Shown: positions 52,937-61,551 of the stretch, one piece after another | Layout of the letters: each line of letters starts with the position of its first letter | Position numbering within the stretch: position 1 is the first letter of the stretch | DNA from: JAYRSJ01 sp041920215 | GTDB taxonomy: Bacteria > Pseudomonadota > Gammaproteobacteria > Burkholderiales > Burkholderiaceae_C | Length of the DNA stretch: 64,000 nt | Assembly (NCBI GenBank): GCA_041920215.1 | Contig: JAYRSJ010000014.1 | Span: 1-64,000 of the forward strand | Direction of reading: 5' to 3' | Made by a program: the position numbers and the translations under genes | Notes under the pieces: model-generated | The model's input: only the letters and a program-made list of their open reading frames with translations | Told to the model about the DNA's origin: nothing | The model's database searches: none

Positions 52937-53119
52937 ATGGCTGTTCAGCAAAACAAGAAGTCGCCCTCTAAGCGTGGCATGCACCGTTCGCACAATGCGC
53001 TGGTGAACCCGGGTACCGCAATCGAGCCGACCACTGGCGAGGTGCATCTGCGTCACCACATCAGCCCCAATGGCTTCTATCGTGGCCGTAAGGTGCTGAA
53101 GACCAAGGCTGACGCGTAA
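52937..53119 (+). CDS. rpmF: 50S ribosomal protein L32
   Basis: 60 residues: MAVQQNKKSPSKRGMHRSHN and the C-terminal half with HHISPNGFYRGRKV match bacterial L32, the non-zinc betaproteobacterial form. GGAG (52928-52931) precedes the ATG. It has its own promoter and terminator. Confidence 0.97.
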   Translation: MAVQQNKKSPSKRGMHRSHNALVNPGTAIEPTTGEVHLRHHISPNGFYRGRKVLKTKADA

Positions 53120-53193
53120 ACCAGGCGTTTCAGCGGGATGCGCCCGGCCCTGGCGCCTGGGTGTTCCGCCTTGTGTTGGATGAGGTATCTGCA

Positions 53194-53229
53194 AGACCCG
53201 GCCTGCCTGCTGTGCAGGGCCGGGTTTTT
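53194..53229 (+). terminator. Intrinsic terminator after rpmF
   Basis: ACCCGGCC (53196-53203) pairs with GGCCGGGT (53218-53225) and a T run follows (53225-53229). The inner TGC/GCA can extend the stem. It lies about 75 bases after rpmF and separates it from plsX, so plsX should have a further promoter or depend on read-through. Confidence 0.85.
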
Positions 53230-53373
53230 GTGTTTTCGCCTTGCGCGTCTTGGTGCCGCCGGCTTGCGGGTGGCTCCGCTTGTTCGCCCCTCAGGGCTCG
53301 CGTAAGGTGACGGCGCGTCAAAACAATGCATGGGTGCCGGCCCGCCCGGCTGGCCACGGACTGAACTGCCCCA

Positions 53374-54486
53374 ATGACTTCTTTTGAAACTGGCGCGCCC
53401 GCCGTGGTGCGTGTTGCGGTCGACTGCATGGGGGGCGATCACGGCCCGGCTGTGACGCTGCCGGCCTGTCGGTCTTTCCTCGACAAGCACCCCGAGGCCG
53501 AACTGCTGCTGGTGGGGCGCGAGCAAGACCTGGCTCCGGCGGCGCAATGGCCGCGCTGCCGCATCGTGGCGGCCAGCGAGGTCGTCAGCATGGACGATCC
53601 GGTCGAGGTCGCGCTGCGGCGCAAGAAAGACTCCTCGATGCGGGTGGCGATCAGTCAGCTCAAGCCCGGTGCCGACGGCGCGGGCCCAGCCGCGCAGGCC
53701 TGTGTCTCGGCGGGCAATACCGGCGCCTTGATGGCGGTGGCGCGCTACCTGTTGAAGACGCTGGAGGGTATAGACCGGCCGGCGATTGCTTCGGTGATGC
53801 CCAACCAGGGCGGCGGCTTTACCACGGTGCTGGATCTGGGTGCCAATGTGGATTGCAGTGCCGAGCATCTGCTGCAGTTTGCAGTGATGGGCTCGGCCCT
53901 GGTGGCAGCGGTGGAGGGCAAGGAAGAGCCCAGCGTGGGCTTGCTCAATATCGGTGAAGAGGTGATCAAGGGCAGCGAGACCATCAAGCGCGCTGGCGAG
54001 CTGCTGCGCCAGGCTGATGCTGCCGGCATGCTGAATTTCTATGGCAATGTCGAGGGCAACGATATCTTCAAGGGCACTACCGATCTGGTCGTGTGCGACG
54101 GCTTTGTCGGCAATGTGGCGCTGAAGACGGCCGAGGGGCTGGCGACCATGATCGCTGCCATCATCCGGACCGAGTTCAGTCGCAATGCACTGACCAAGCT
54201 GATCGCGCTGCTGGCGCTGCCGGTGCTGAAGCGCTTCAAGGGGCGGGTCGATCACCGCCGCTTCAATGGCGCGGCCCTTCTGGGTCTGCGCGGCCTGGTG
54301 TTCAAGAGCCATGGTTCGGCCGACGCCTTCGCTTTCGAGCAGGCCTTGAACCGGGCGTATGATGCCGCCCGCAACCGGTTGTTGGACCGGGTTCACGATC
54401 GCATCATCGCCACGCTGCAGGCCATGCCTGCCGAACGCAACGGCGATGCAGGAGACAAGGCGGCCGCGGCCGCCCAAGCTGCATGA
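53374..54486 (+). CDS. plsX: Phosphate acyltransferase PlsX
   Basis: 370 residues. VRVAVDCMGGDHGP at the N-terminus, SAGNTGALMAVARY and NIGEEVIKGSE are PlsX signatures. It makes acyl-phosphate from acyl-ACP for phospholipid synthesis. The stop overlaps the fabH start by 4 bases. Confidence 0.96.
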   Translation: MTSFETGAPAVVRVAVDCMGGDHGPAVTLPACRSFLDKHPEAELLLVGREQDLAPAAQWPRCRIVAASEVVSMDDPVEVALRRKKDSSMRVAISQLKPGADGAGPAAQACVSAGNTGALMAVARYLLKTLEGIDRPAIASVMPNQGGGFTTVLDLGANVDCSAEHLLQFAVMGSALVAAVEGKEEPSVGLLNIGEEVIKGSETIKRAGELLRQADAAGMLNFYGNVEGNDIFKGTTDLVVCDGFVGNVALKTAEGLATMIAAIIRTEFSRNALTKLIALLALPVLKRFKGRVDHRRFNGAALLGLRGLVFKSHGSADAFAFEQALNRAYDAARNRLLDRVHDRIIATLQAMPAERNGDAGDKAAAAAQAA

Positions 54487-55484
54487 CCACAAGCGCCACC
54501 CCCAGTTCACCCCGCTACGCCCGCATTCTCGGTACCGGCAGCTATCTGCCGCCCAAGCGTCTGTCCAATGCCGAACTGGCCGCGCAGCTGGCGCGCGACG
54601 GTATCGAGACCTCGGACGAGTGGATCGTCGAGCGCACCGGCATCCATGCGCGCCACTTCGCCGAGGAGGGCGTGAGCGCCAGCGATCTGGCCTTGCCGGC
54701 CGCCCAGGCGGCGCTGGCGGCAGCCGGCGTGGCGGCGCACGAGATCGATCTGATCATCGTCGCGACCTCCACGCCGGACATGGTCTTCCCCTCGACCGCC
54801 ACCTTGTTGCAAGCCAAGCTGGGTGTCGCTGGCTGTCCCGCTTTCGATGTGCAGGCGGTCTGCTCCGGCTTCGTCTACGCTCTGACGGTTGCCGACGCGA
54901 TGATCAAGACCGGCGCAGCCAGCAAGGCGCTGGTGATCGGTGCCGAGGTGTTCTCGCGCATTCTCGATTTCAAGGACCGCACCACCTGCGTGCTGTTCGG
55001 CGATGGTGCCGGCGCGGTGGTGCTGGGCGCCAGCAGCACCCCGGGCATCCTGGCCACCGAGCTGCATGCCGATGGTCGTCATGCCGACATCCTCTGCGTG
55101 CCTGGCACGGTGGCGGGCGGCCGGGTGCTGGGTGATCCGCTGTTGAAGATGGACGGCCAGGCGGTGTTCAAGCTGGCGGTGGGGGTGCTGGACAAGGTGG
55201 CCCGTGCGGTGCTGGAGAAAGCTGGGCGCAGCGAGGCCGATATCGACTGGCTGATTCCGCACCAGGCCAATATCCGCATCATGCAGGGCACGGCCAAGAA
55301 GCTGAAGCTGTCGCTGGACAAGCTGATTGTCACCGTCGACGAGCATGGCAATACCTCGGCCGCCTCCATTCCGCTGGCGCTGGACGCGGCGGTGCGCGGC
55401 GGCAAGATCAAGGCCGGCGACACCCTGATGCTCGAAGGTGTGGGCGGCGGATTCACCTGGGGTGCGGTGCTGCTGGATTTCTGA
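54483..55484 (+). CDS. fabH: 3-oxoacyl-ACP synthase III
   Basis: 333 residues with the thiolase-fold triad Cys127 (AVCSGF), His260 (PHQANIRI) and Asn290 (HGNTSAAS). It starts fatty-acid synthesis from acetyl-CoA and malonyl-ACP. It is part of plsX-fabH-fabD-fabG. Confidence 0.97.
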   Translation: MTTSATPSSPRYARILGTGSYLPPKRLSNAELAAQLARDGIETSDEWIVERTGIHARHFAEEGVSASDLALPAAQAALAAAGVAAHEIDLIIVATSTPDMVFPSTATLLQAKLGVAGCPAFDVQAVCSGFVYALTVADAMIKTGAASKALVIGAEVFSRILDFKDRTTCVLFGDGAGAVVLGASSTPGILATELHADGRHADILCVPGTVAGGRVLGDPLLKMDGQAVFKLAVGVLDKVARAVLEKAGRSEADIDWLIPHQANIRIMQGTAKKLKLSLDKLIVTVDEHGNTSAASIPLALDAAVRGGKIKAGDTLMLEGVGGGFTWGAVLLDF

Positions 55485-55513
55485 AGCCCTTCACAAAAAC
55501 GAGATCGAAGACG

Positions 55514-56455
55514 ATGAGCGCAAAGTTTGCATTCGTGTTTCCCGGCCAGGGCTCGCAGGCTGTGGGCATGCTGGACGCCTGGGGCGACCATCCGGAGGTG
55601 GCGCGCACGCTGGCTGAAGCCTCCAGCGCGCTGGGTGAGGATATTGGCGCGCTGATCAAGAACGGCCCGAAGGAGCAGCTGGACCTGACCACCAATACCC
55701 AGCCGGTGATGCTGACCGCAGGCATCGCCTGCTACCGGGCTTGGATCGCCGAGACCGGTTTGCTGCCGGTGGCCGCAGCCGGCCACTCGCTGGGTGAGTA
55801 CAGCGCCCTGGTCGCCTCGGGTGCGCTGAGTCTGGCCGACGCGCTGCCGCTGGTGCGTTTCCGTGCCCAGGCCATGCAGGCTGCGGTGCCGGTTGGTGCC
55901 GGTGCGATGTATGCCATCCTGGGCCTGGACGGTGAGACCGTGCGCCAGGTCTGCCTGCAGGTGGCGGGCGAGTCGGGCGAGGTGATCGAGGCGGTCAACT
56001 TCAACGATCCCAAACAGACCGTGATCGCCGGTAGCAAGGCGGGTGCCGAGAAGGCTGCCGAAGTGCTGAAGGCGGCCGGCGCCAAGCGCGCGTTGCCCTT
56101 GCCGGTATCGGCGCCTTTCCACTCCAGCCTGATGAAGCCGGCGGCCGAGGCCCTGCGCCCGAAGCTCGCGGCTGTCAACTTCGGTGCACAGGCCTTCCCC
56201 GTGATCAACAACATCGATGTGGCGATCACGGTGGAGGCCGACGCCTTGCGCGATGCGCTCTACCGCCAGGCCTTCGGCCCGGTGCGCTGGGTCGAGGTGG
56301 TGCAGGCGCTGAAGGGCCGCGGGCTGACTCACATCATCGAGTGCGGTCCGGGCAAGGTGTTGGCCGGCATGGTCAAGCGCATCGACGCCGAATTGCTCAG
56401 CGCCACGGTGCTGGACCCCGCCTCGCTGGTCGAGGCGAAGAATCTTCTGGGCTGA
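55514..56455 (+). CDS. fabD: Malonyl-CoA:ACP transacylase
   Basis: 313 residues. GHSLGEYSALV carries the active Ser92, and APFHSS the His203. FVFPGQGSQ is the N-terminal signature. It loads malonyl groups onto AcpP. Confidence 0.97.
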   Translation: MSAKFAFVFPGQGSQAVGMLDAWGDHPEVARTLAEASSALGEDIGALIKNGPKEQLDLTTNTQPVMLTAGIACYRAWIAETGLLPVAAAGHSLGEYSALVASGALSLADALPLVRFRAQAMQAAVPVGAGAMYAILGLDGETVRQVCLQVAGESGEVIEAVNFNDPKQTVIAGSKAGAEKAAEVLKAAGAKRALPLPVSAPFHSSLMKPAAEALRPKLAAVNFGAQAFPVINNIDVAITVEADALRDALYRQAFGPVRWVEVVQALKGRGLTHIIECGPGKVLAGMVKRIDAELLSATVLDPASLVEAKNLLG

Positions 56456-56461
56456 TCCACC

Positions 56462-57199
56462 ATGAGTGAAACAAAGCAAGTCGCGCTGGTCACCGGCGCC
56501 AGCCGCGGCATAGGTCGCGCCATCGCCCTGCATCTGGCCCAGCAGGGCATGGTGGTCGTGGGCACGGCCACCAGCGAGGCAGGGGCTGCCGCCATCAGCG
56601 AAGCGCTGGCGCCGCTGGGCGGTCGTGGCATCGTGCTGAATGTCAATGACGCGGCCGCCTGCGAGGCGGCGGTGGACGAGATCGTCAAGAGCCTGGGCGG
56701 TTTGCAGGTGCTGGTCAATAACGCCGGTATTACGCGGGACCAGCTGGCCATGCGCATGAAGGACGAGGACTGGGATGCGGTGCTGGACACCAACCTCAAG
56801 GCCGTGTTCCGCATGAGTCGCGCGGTGATGCGCACGATGATGAAGCAGCGCCATGGCCGCATCATCAGCATCACTTCAGTGGTCGGTGCCTCCGGCAATC
56901 CCGGCCAGGCCAACTATGCGGCCGCCAAGGCCGGCGTGGCCGGCATGACGCGCTCGCTGGCGCGCGAGCTGGGCAGTCGCGGCATCACCGTCAACTGCAT
57001 TGCGCCGGGCTTCATCGCCACCGACATGACCGAGGTGCTGCCCGAGGCGCAGAAGAGCGCGCTGCTTGCGCAGATCCCGCTGGGCCGTCTGGGCGCGCCA
57101 GAGGAGATCGCCGCGGCGGTGGGCTTCCTGGCCTCGCCGGCGGCTGGCTACATCACTGGCACCGAGCTGCATGTCAACGGCGGCATGTTCATGAACTGA
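56462..57199 (+). CDS. fabG: 3-oxoacyl-ACP reductase
   Basis: 245-residue short-chain dehydrogenase: NADP motif TGASRGIG (11-18), NNAG, and catalytic Ser139, Tyr152 and Lys156. Ends YITGTELHVNGGMFMN. It starts 6 bases after the fabD stop. Confidence 0.97.
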   Translation: MSETKQVALVTGASRGIGRAIALHLAQQGMVVVGTATSEAGAAAISEALAPLGGRGIVLNVNDAAACEAAVDEIVKSLGGLQVLVNNAGITRDQLAMRMKDEDWDAVLDTNLKAVFRMSRAVMRTMMKQRHGRIISITSVVGASGNPGQANYAAAKAGVAGMTRSLARELGSRGITVNCIAPGFIATDMTEVLPEAQKSALLAQIPLGRLGAPEEIAAAVGFLASPAAGYITGTELHVNGGMFMN

Positions 57200-57341
57200 G
57201 GTCGGTGCAGCTGCGCCGACCCACCGGATTTGCCCGGCCGGTGAGGGCCTCCAAGACTGTCGCCAGGCCCTGTCCTAGGTGGGCGACTCTAGAGGCCTTA
57301 GAATCCCGGGCTGTTCCTAGCAAACCCCTCTTGGAGGAGTC

Positions 57342-57581
57342 ATGAGCGATATCGAAGCACGTGTCAAGAAAATCATCGCCGAGCAACTCGGCGTGCCTGA
57401 GTCCGATGTGACCAATGAGAAGGCCTTCGTGGCCGATCTGGGCGCAGATTCTCTGGATACCGTGGAACTGGTGATGGCCCTCGAAGACGAGTTCGGCATC
57501 GAGATCCCGGACGAAGAGGCCGAGAAGATCACCACCGTGCAGCTGGCGATCGACTACGCCGTCAAGCACCAGAAGGCCTGA
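57342..57581 (+). CDS. acpP: Acyl carrier protein
   Basis: 79 residues, acidic, with DSLDTVELV (Ser37 carries phosphopantetheine). The 142-base gap before it contains a TAGAATC box (57299-57305), so it may have its own promoter, as expected for so abundant a protein. The ribosome site is GGAGG (57331-57335). Confidence 0.97.
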   Translation: MSDIEARVKKIIAEQLGVPESDVTNEKAFVADLGADSLDTVELVMALEDEFGIEIPDEEAEKITTVQLAIDYAVKHQKA

Positions 57582-57628
57582 GCGAGGCGCGAGCCTTCTC
57601 AAGCACCCCCAACTGATCTGCTGTTCGC

Positions 57629-58873
57629 ATGAGCCGTCGTCGCGTTGTCGTCACCGGTCTTGGTCTGATCAGCCCCGTGGGCAACACGGTGGCTGAAGGC
57701 TGGGCCAATATCCTGGCCGGCAAGTCCGGCATTGACCGCATCACTCGCTTTGATGCCACGAACTTCGCCTGCCAGTTCGCTGGCGAGGTCAAGGACTTCA
57801 ACGTCGGGGACTACATCTCCAGCAAGGAAGCCCGCACCATGGATCGCTTCATCCACTACGGATTGGCGGCCTCCATGCAGGCGGTGCAGGACGCCGGTTT
57901 GCCGACCGGTGATCAGTTGAGCGAAGAACAGGCCGAGCGTATCGGCGTGCTGGTCGGCTCGGGCATCGGCGGTCTGCCGATGATCGAGGAGACCCATGCC
58001 GAGCTGACGGCGCGTGGACCGCGTCGGATCTCGCCTTTCTTCGTGCCGGCCTCGATCATCAACATGATCTCGGGCCATGTGTCGATCAAGTATGGTTTCC
58101 AGGGCCCCAACCTGGCCATCGTCACCGCCTGCACGACGGGCCTGCACGCCATTGGCGAAGCGGGGCGCCTGATCGAGTACGGCGATGCCGATGTGATGAT
58201 TGCCGGCGGCGCGGAATCCACCGTGTCGCCCCTGGGCATAGGCGGCTTTGCCGCGGCCCGGGCACTCTCGACCCGCAACGACGATCCCCAGGCCGCATCG
58301 CGCCCCTGGGACAAGGATCGCGACGGCTTTGTGCTGGGTGAGGGGGGTGGCGTGCTGGTGCTCGAGGAATACGAGCACGCGAAGAAGCGCGGCGCCAAGA
58401 TCTACTGCGAGCTGGCCGGTTTCGGCATGGGCGCGGATGCGTATCACATGACCGCACCGAATGTGGACGGCCCCAAGCGCTCGATGCGCGCTGCCCTGCG
58501 CAATGCCGGCATCAACGCCGATCAGGTCAGCTATATGAATGCTCATGGCACCTCGACGCCGCTGGGCGATATCAACGAGACCAATGCCATCAAGCTGGCT
58601 TTCGGCGAGCACGCCAAGCAACTGGTGGTCAGCTCGACCAAGTCGATGACCGGCCATCTGCTCGGTGGCGCCGGTGGCATCGAATCGGTGTTCACCGCGC
58701 TGGCGGTGCATCAGCAGATCGCTCCGCCCACCATCAATCTCCAAAACCAGGATCCCGAGTGCGACCTGGACTACTGCGCCAACGAGGCGCGAGCGATGAA
58801 GATCGAGTACGCGGCCAAGAACAACTTCGGCTTCGGCGGCACCAACGGTACCCTGATCTTCAAGCGCCTCTGA
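57629..58873 (+). CDS. fabF: 3-oxoacyl-ACP synthase II
   Basis: 414 residues with the Cys-His-His triad C168 (TACTTG), H306 (AHGTST) and H343 (GHLLGG). Elongation enzyme of fatty-acid synthesis. Last fab gene of the cluster. Confidence 0.97.
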   Translation: MSRRRVVVTGLGLISPVGNTVAEGWANILAGKSGIDRITRFDATNFACQFAGEVKDFNVGDYISSKEARTMDRFIHYGLAASMQAVQDAGLPTGDQLSEEQAERIGVLVGSGIGGLPMIEETHAELTARGPRRISPFFVPASIINMISGHVSIKYGFQGPNLAIVTACTTGLHAIGEAGRLIEYGDADVMIAGGAESTVSPLGIGGFAAARALSTRNDDPQAASRPWDKDRDGFVLGEGGGVLVLEEYEHAKKRGAKIYCELAGFGMGADAYHMTAPNVDGPKRSMRAALRNAGINADQVSYMNAHGTSTPLGDINETNAIKLAFGEHAKQLVVSSTKSMTGHLLGGAGGIESVFTALAVHQQIAPPTINLQNQDPECDLDYCANEARAMKIEYAAKNNFGFGGTNGTLIFKRL

Positions 58874-58884
58874 GCGTGTGAACC

Positions 58885-59373
58885 ATGGCGGCCGCTCGCC
58901 ATGCGCCCGCTTTCGAGATCGGCAGTGTGGCGGGCAGGGCGTGGCAGCTAGCCGCGGCCTTATGGTGCGGCGCTATGCTGCTGTTGGTCCTCGCTCAGAT
59001 CTGCATCCATGCCTGCAGCCGCCTGGAGAGGCCTTCATGGCCTCTGCTCGTTGCTGGGGCGCTGGTCTTGCTGGGTGTGGCAGTCTGGGCAGGTTGGCGC
59101 TGGGGCGCTCCCCGCAGGCAATGGCTGAGCTGGGATGGGCAAGGCTGGTGGTGGCGGGCCGGGCTTGGCTGTGAGCAGCTCAAGGTCAGGCCCATCGTGC
59201 TGATCGATCTGGGCGGCTGGCTGTGGCTGCGCCTGTACCCCGATACCGCCGAGGGTGCGGCAGGCTGGCCCGGCAGGCTCAGGCTGGTGCCACCCGGTCT
59301 CTTGCTGAGTCGCGGCGACGCGCCTGCCCTTTGGCCGCTGCTGCGTGCCACCCTGTTCGCAGCGCGTAGCTGA
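58885..59373 (+). CDS. Small membrane protein of unknown function
   Basis: 162 residues. Two membrane helices (about 20-44 and 53-70) are followed by a Trp-rich soluble part (WLSWDGQGWWWRAGL) ending near the C-terminus. The layout resembles CptA/YgfX-type proteins, which also have two helices and a small Trp/Gly domain, but I do not see a firm signature. It lies 11 bases after fabF and probably belongs to its transcript. In many Burkholderiales rpoE-rseA-rseB occupy this place. Confidence 0.6.
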   Translation: MAAARHAPAFEIGSVAGRAWQLAAALWCGAMLLLVLAQICIHACSRLERPSWPLLVAGALVLLGVAVWAGWRWGAPRRQWLSWDGQGWWWRAGLGCEQLKVRPIVLIDLGGWLWLRLYPDTAEGAAGWPGRLRLVPPGLLLSRGDAPALWPLLRATLFAARS

Positions 59374-59556
59374 AGCCCCGGGTGTGGCCAGGCGTGACGA
59401 ACGACATACGGGCCCATGCCTGCGCATAGTCGAGCGGCCGCAGTTTTGCCGGGGCTTGAAGCCCGCAAGGCCATCCCCATCTGCGCTGCGGTTGTCGGCG
59501 GGGCACGCCCAGGGCGCAGGCCCGTCGCCGTCTTGTCGTCGAATTTCACAGCAAGC

Positions 59557-61035
59557 ATGTCTATGAGCTCAGCAACCCACAGCCCTTACTCTTTGCGCCG
59601 TCCGGCGGCCATCCTCTCTGCGCTGACCCTGGCGATGGGCCTGAGTCTGGCCGCGCCGGCGGTGCAGGCACAGGTGCGTGAACTGCCCGACTTCACCCAG
59701 CTGGTCGAGCGGGCTGCGCCCAGCGTGGTGAACATCCGTACCTCGGAGCGTGTGCGCGGCAACGCCGGCATGCCCCAGATGGACGAGCAGATGCAGGAGT
59801 TCCTGCGCCGCTTCGGCATCCCGGTGCCCAATCAGCGGCGCGGCGCGCCGGATGGCGATGACGAGGCCCAACAGCCGCAGCGCCGCGGCGTTGGCTCGGG
59901 CTTTATCGTCAGCGGCGACGGCTATGTGATGACCAATGCGCATGTGGTCGATGGCGCCGATGAGGTCTGGGTGACCCTGACCGACAAGCGCGAGTTCAAG
60001 GCCAAGATCATCGGCACCGATGCCCGCACCGACGTCGCGGTCGTCAAGATCGAGGCCAGCGGTCTGCCGGCGGTGAAGGTCGGTGACGTCAGCCGCCTCA
60101 AGGTAGGTGAATGGGTCATGGCGATTGGCTCGCCCTTTGGCTTCGACAGCACGGTGACGGCGGGCATCGTCAGTGCCAAGGCACGTGACACCGGTGACTT
60201 CCTGCCCTTCATCCAGACGGACGTCGCAATCAACCCCGGCAACTCCGGCGGGCCTCTGCTGAATATGCGTGGCGAGGTGGTGGGCATCAACTCGCAGATC
60301 TACAGCCGCTCGGGCGGCTTCATGGGCATCTCCTTCGCGATCCCCATCGACGAGGCCATGCGTGTGGCCGACCAGCTGCGCGACGGCGGCCGGGTGATAC
60401 GCGGTCGTATCGGCGTGGGCATCGACGATGTCAGCAAGGAAGTGGCCGAGGCCATCGGTCTGGGCAAGCCGGTGGGTGCGGCGATACGCAGCGTCGAGGA
60501 CGGCAGCCCGGCGGACAAGGCGGGCATCGAGGGCGGTGACGTCATCACCAAGTTCGACGGCAAGCCCGTCGCCAAGGCCAACGATCTGCGTCGCATGGTT
60601 GGTGCAACCAAGCCGGGCAGCAAGGTTGCGGTACAGGTGTTCCGGCGCGGCGGCTACAAAGAACTGCAGGTGACCGTTGGCGAGCTCGATGAGGGCCGCG
60701 CACAACGCGCCGGTGCCGATAGCGGCAGCTCACAGGCGCCCGCACAGGCCGCAGCGGCCAGCCTCGGCTTGACGGTGTCCGACCTCAGCAGTGCGCAGAA
60801 GAGCGAGCTCAGGCTGCGCCATGGCGTGCGCGTCGAGGCGGTCGAAGGTCCGGCTGCACGTGCCGGGCTGCGTGAGGGGGATCTGCTGCTGTCGCTGAAC
60901 AATAGTGAGCTGAGCTCGGCCAAGCAGTTCCAGTCGCTGGTCGCGGCGCTCGACAAGAACAAGGTCGCGCATCTGGTGGTGCGGCGCGGCAACGCGGCCA
61001 GCATTGTGCTGATCAAGCCTCAGCAGAGCCGCTGA
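59557..61035 (+). CDS. degP: Periplasmic serine protease DegP/MucD
   Basis: 492 residues. A signal peptide (to about residue 38, AVQA) is followed by a trypsin-like domain with His129 (TNAHVV), Asp159 (RTDVAV) and Ser230 (GNSGGP), then two PDZ domains. It degrades misfolded envelope proteins, relevant to a cell exporting a major surface protein. The ATG at 59557 gives a good signal peptide; the open frame runs 47 codons further upstream without one. Confidence 0.95.
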   Translation: MSMSSATHSPYSLRRPAAILSALTLAMGLSLAAPAVQAQVRELPDFTQLVERAAPSVVNIRTSERVRGNAGMPQMDEQMQEFLRRFGIPVPNQRRGAPDGDDEAQQPQRRGVGSGFIVSGDGYVMTNAHVVDGADEVWVTLTDKREFKAKIIGTDARTDVAVVKIEASGLPAVKVGDVSRLKVGEWVMAIGSPFGFDSTVTAGIVSAKARDTGDFLPFIQTDVAINPGNSGGPLLNMRGEVVGINSQIYSRSGGFMGISFAIPIDEAMRVADQLRDGGRVIRGRIGVGIDDVSKEVAEAIGLGKPVGAAIRSVEDGSPADKAGIEGGDVITKFDGKPVAKANDLRRMVGATKPGSKVAVQVFRRGGYKELQVTVGELDEGRAQRAGADSGSSQAPAQAAAASLGLTVSDLSSAQKSELRLRHGVRVEAVEGPAARAGLREGDLLLSLNNSELSSAKQFQSLVAALDKNKVAHLVVRRGNAASIVLIKPQQSR

Positions 61036-61048
61036 ATGAGGGCCGGAC

Positions 61049-61210
61049 TCGTCCGCTGCAACCGACTGTGGCGGCGGGTCTTTTCACAAGATGGCAAACA
61101 AGCCCGCGCCAGGTCAGCAATCCCGCTTGGGGTTGTTGGTGTTGGCGCTCGCTAACTTGAGGGTTGAAGCCCGATTCGTCGAGTTGTCCGCTAGAATCGT
61201 CCGCTGCAAC
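61049..61210 (+). repeat. 14-bp direct repeat pair, TCGTCCGCTGCAAC
   Basis: Exact copies at 61049-61062 and 61197-61210, 148 bases apart. The second copy overlaps the end of the TAGAATC box. Purpose unknown; could be a protein-binding site or a trace of a duplication. Confidence 0.7.
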
Positions 61211-61281
61211 ACGGTTGATTCGGCCTAAAAAAACAAGAATGCAAGCCACCCAGGGTGCGTGCTGCTGGTTTTTTCCAGACT

Positions 61282-61301
61282 TGTGGATAAGTTGTGGAAA
61301 A
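61282..61301 (-). promoter_or_regulatory. Two DnaA-box-like sites
   Basis: 61282-61290 (TGTGGATAA) is, on the minus strand, a perfect TTATCCACA consensus DnaA box. 61293-61301 (TGTGGAAAA) is a weaker copy in the same orientation, exactly 11 bases on, about one helical turn. This spacing suggests cooperative DnaA binding. Confidence 0.6.
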
Positions 61302-61348
61302 TATCCTGTTGGCAGGTCGCAACGACGGGTTCGGAGGCTTGGCGGCGG

Positions 61349-61376
61349 TTTCCAGACCAGGGCTTTTGGCTACAAT
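61349..61376 (+). promoter_or_regulatory. Candidate sigma-70 promoter
   Basis: TTTCCA (61349-61354), a 16-base gap and TACAAT (61371-61376). The predicted start, about 61383, coincides with the first base of a hairpin. Confidence 0.5.
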
Positions 61377-61382
61377 GAAGGC

Positions 61383-61446
61383 CCAACAAGCAGTTGCCAT
61401 TAGTTTTGTTGGAAGGCGCGTCACCGCTTCGACGTGCCTTTTTTTT
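61383..61446 (+). ncRNA. Candidate small RNA or attenuator leader before lepA
   Basis: About 64 bases. A first hairpin pairs CCAACAA (61383-61389) with TTGTTGG (61406-61412). A second pairs AAGGCGCGTC (61413-61422) with GACGTGCCTT (61431-61440), with one G-U pair. Eight Ts follow (61439-61446). With the promoter just upstream this is either a stand-alone small RNA or a leader controlling read-through into lepA, whose start is 105 bases further on. Confidence 0.5.
61413..61446 (+). terminator. Intrinsic terminator/attenuator before lepA
   Basis: 10-bp stem with an 8-base loop, then an 8-T run. Strong by shape. It lies upstream of lepA, so lepA transcription from upstream must pass it, or lepA has a later promoter. 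Confidence 0.85.
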
Positions 61447-61551
61447 AGCTTCAGCACGGCGCTTCGCGCCTTCACATCGCTTCGCGATTGATAGCTTGCG
61501 CTGCAAGGGCTCAGTCCTTGTGTCTACCGACCCGGCGCGGCAATAAACAGC

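Larger units (their letters stand above)
61036..61551. other. 516-base intergenic region before lepA
   Basis: No convincing protein gene. It holds, in order: a 14-base direct repeat (61049-61062 and 61197-61210), a TAGAATC box (61192-61198), two DnaA-box-like sites (61282-61301), a promoter candidate (61349-61376), a two-hairpin transcript ending in a strong terminator (61383-61446), two short hairpins with TTC loops (61458-61470, 61476-61488) and a further small hairpin (61504-61520). The region is more AT-rich than its surroundings. Confidence 0.6.

Noticed and set aside
61282..61301. Replication origin
   Set aside because: Only two DnaA-like boxes, no dnaA, dnaN or gidA nearby and no extended AT-rich unwinding region.
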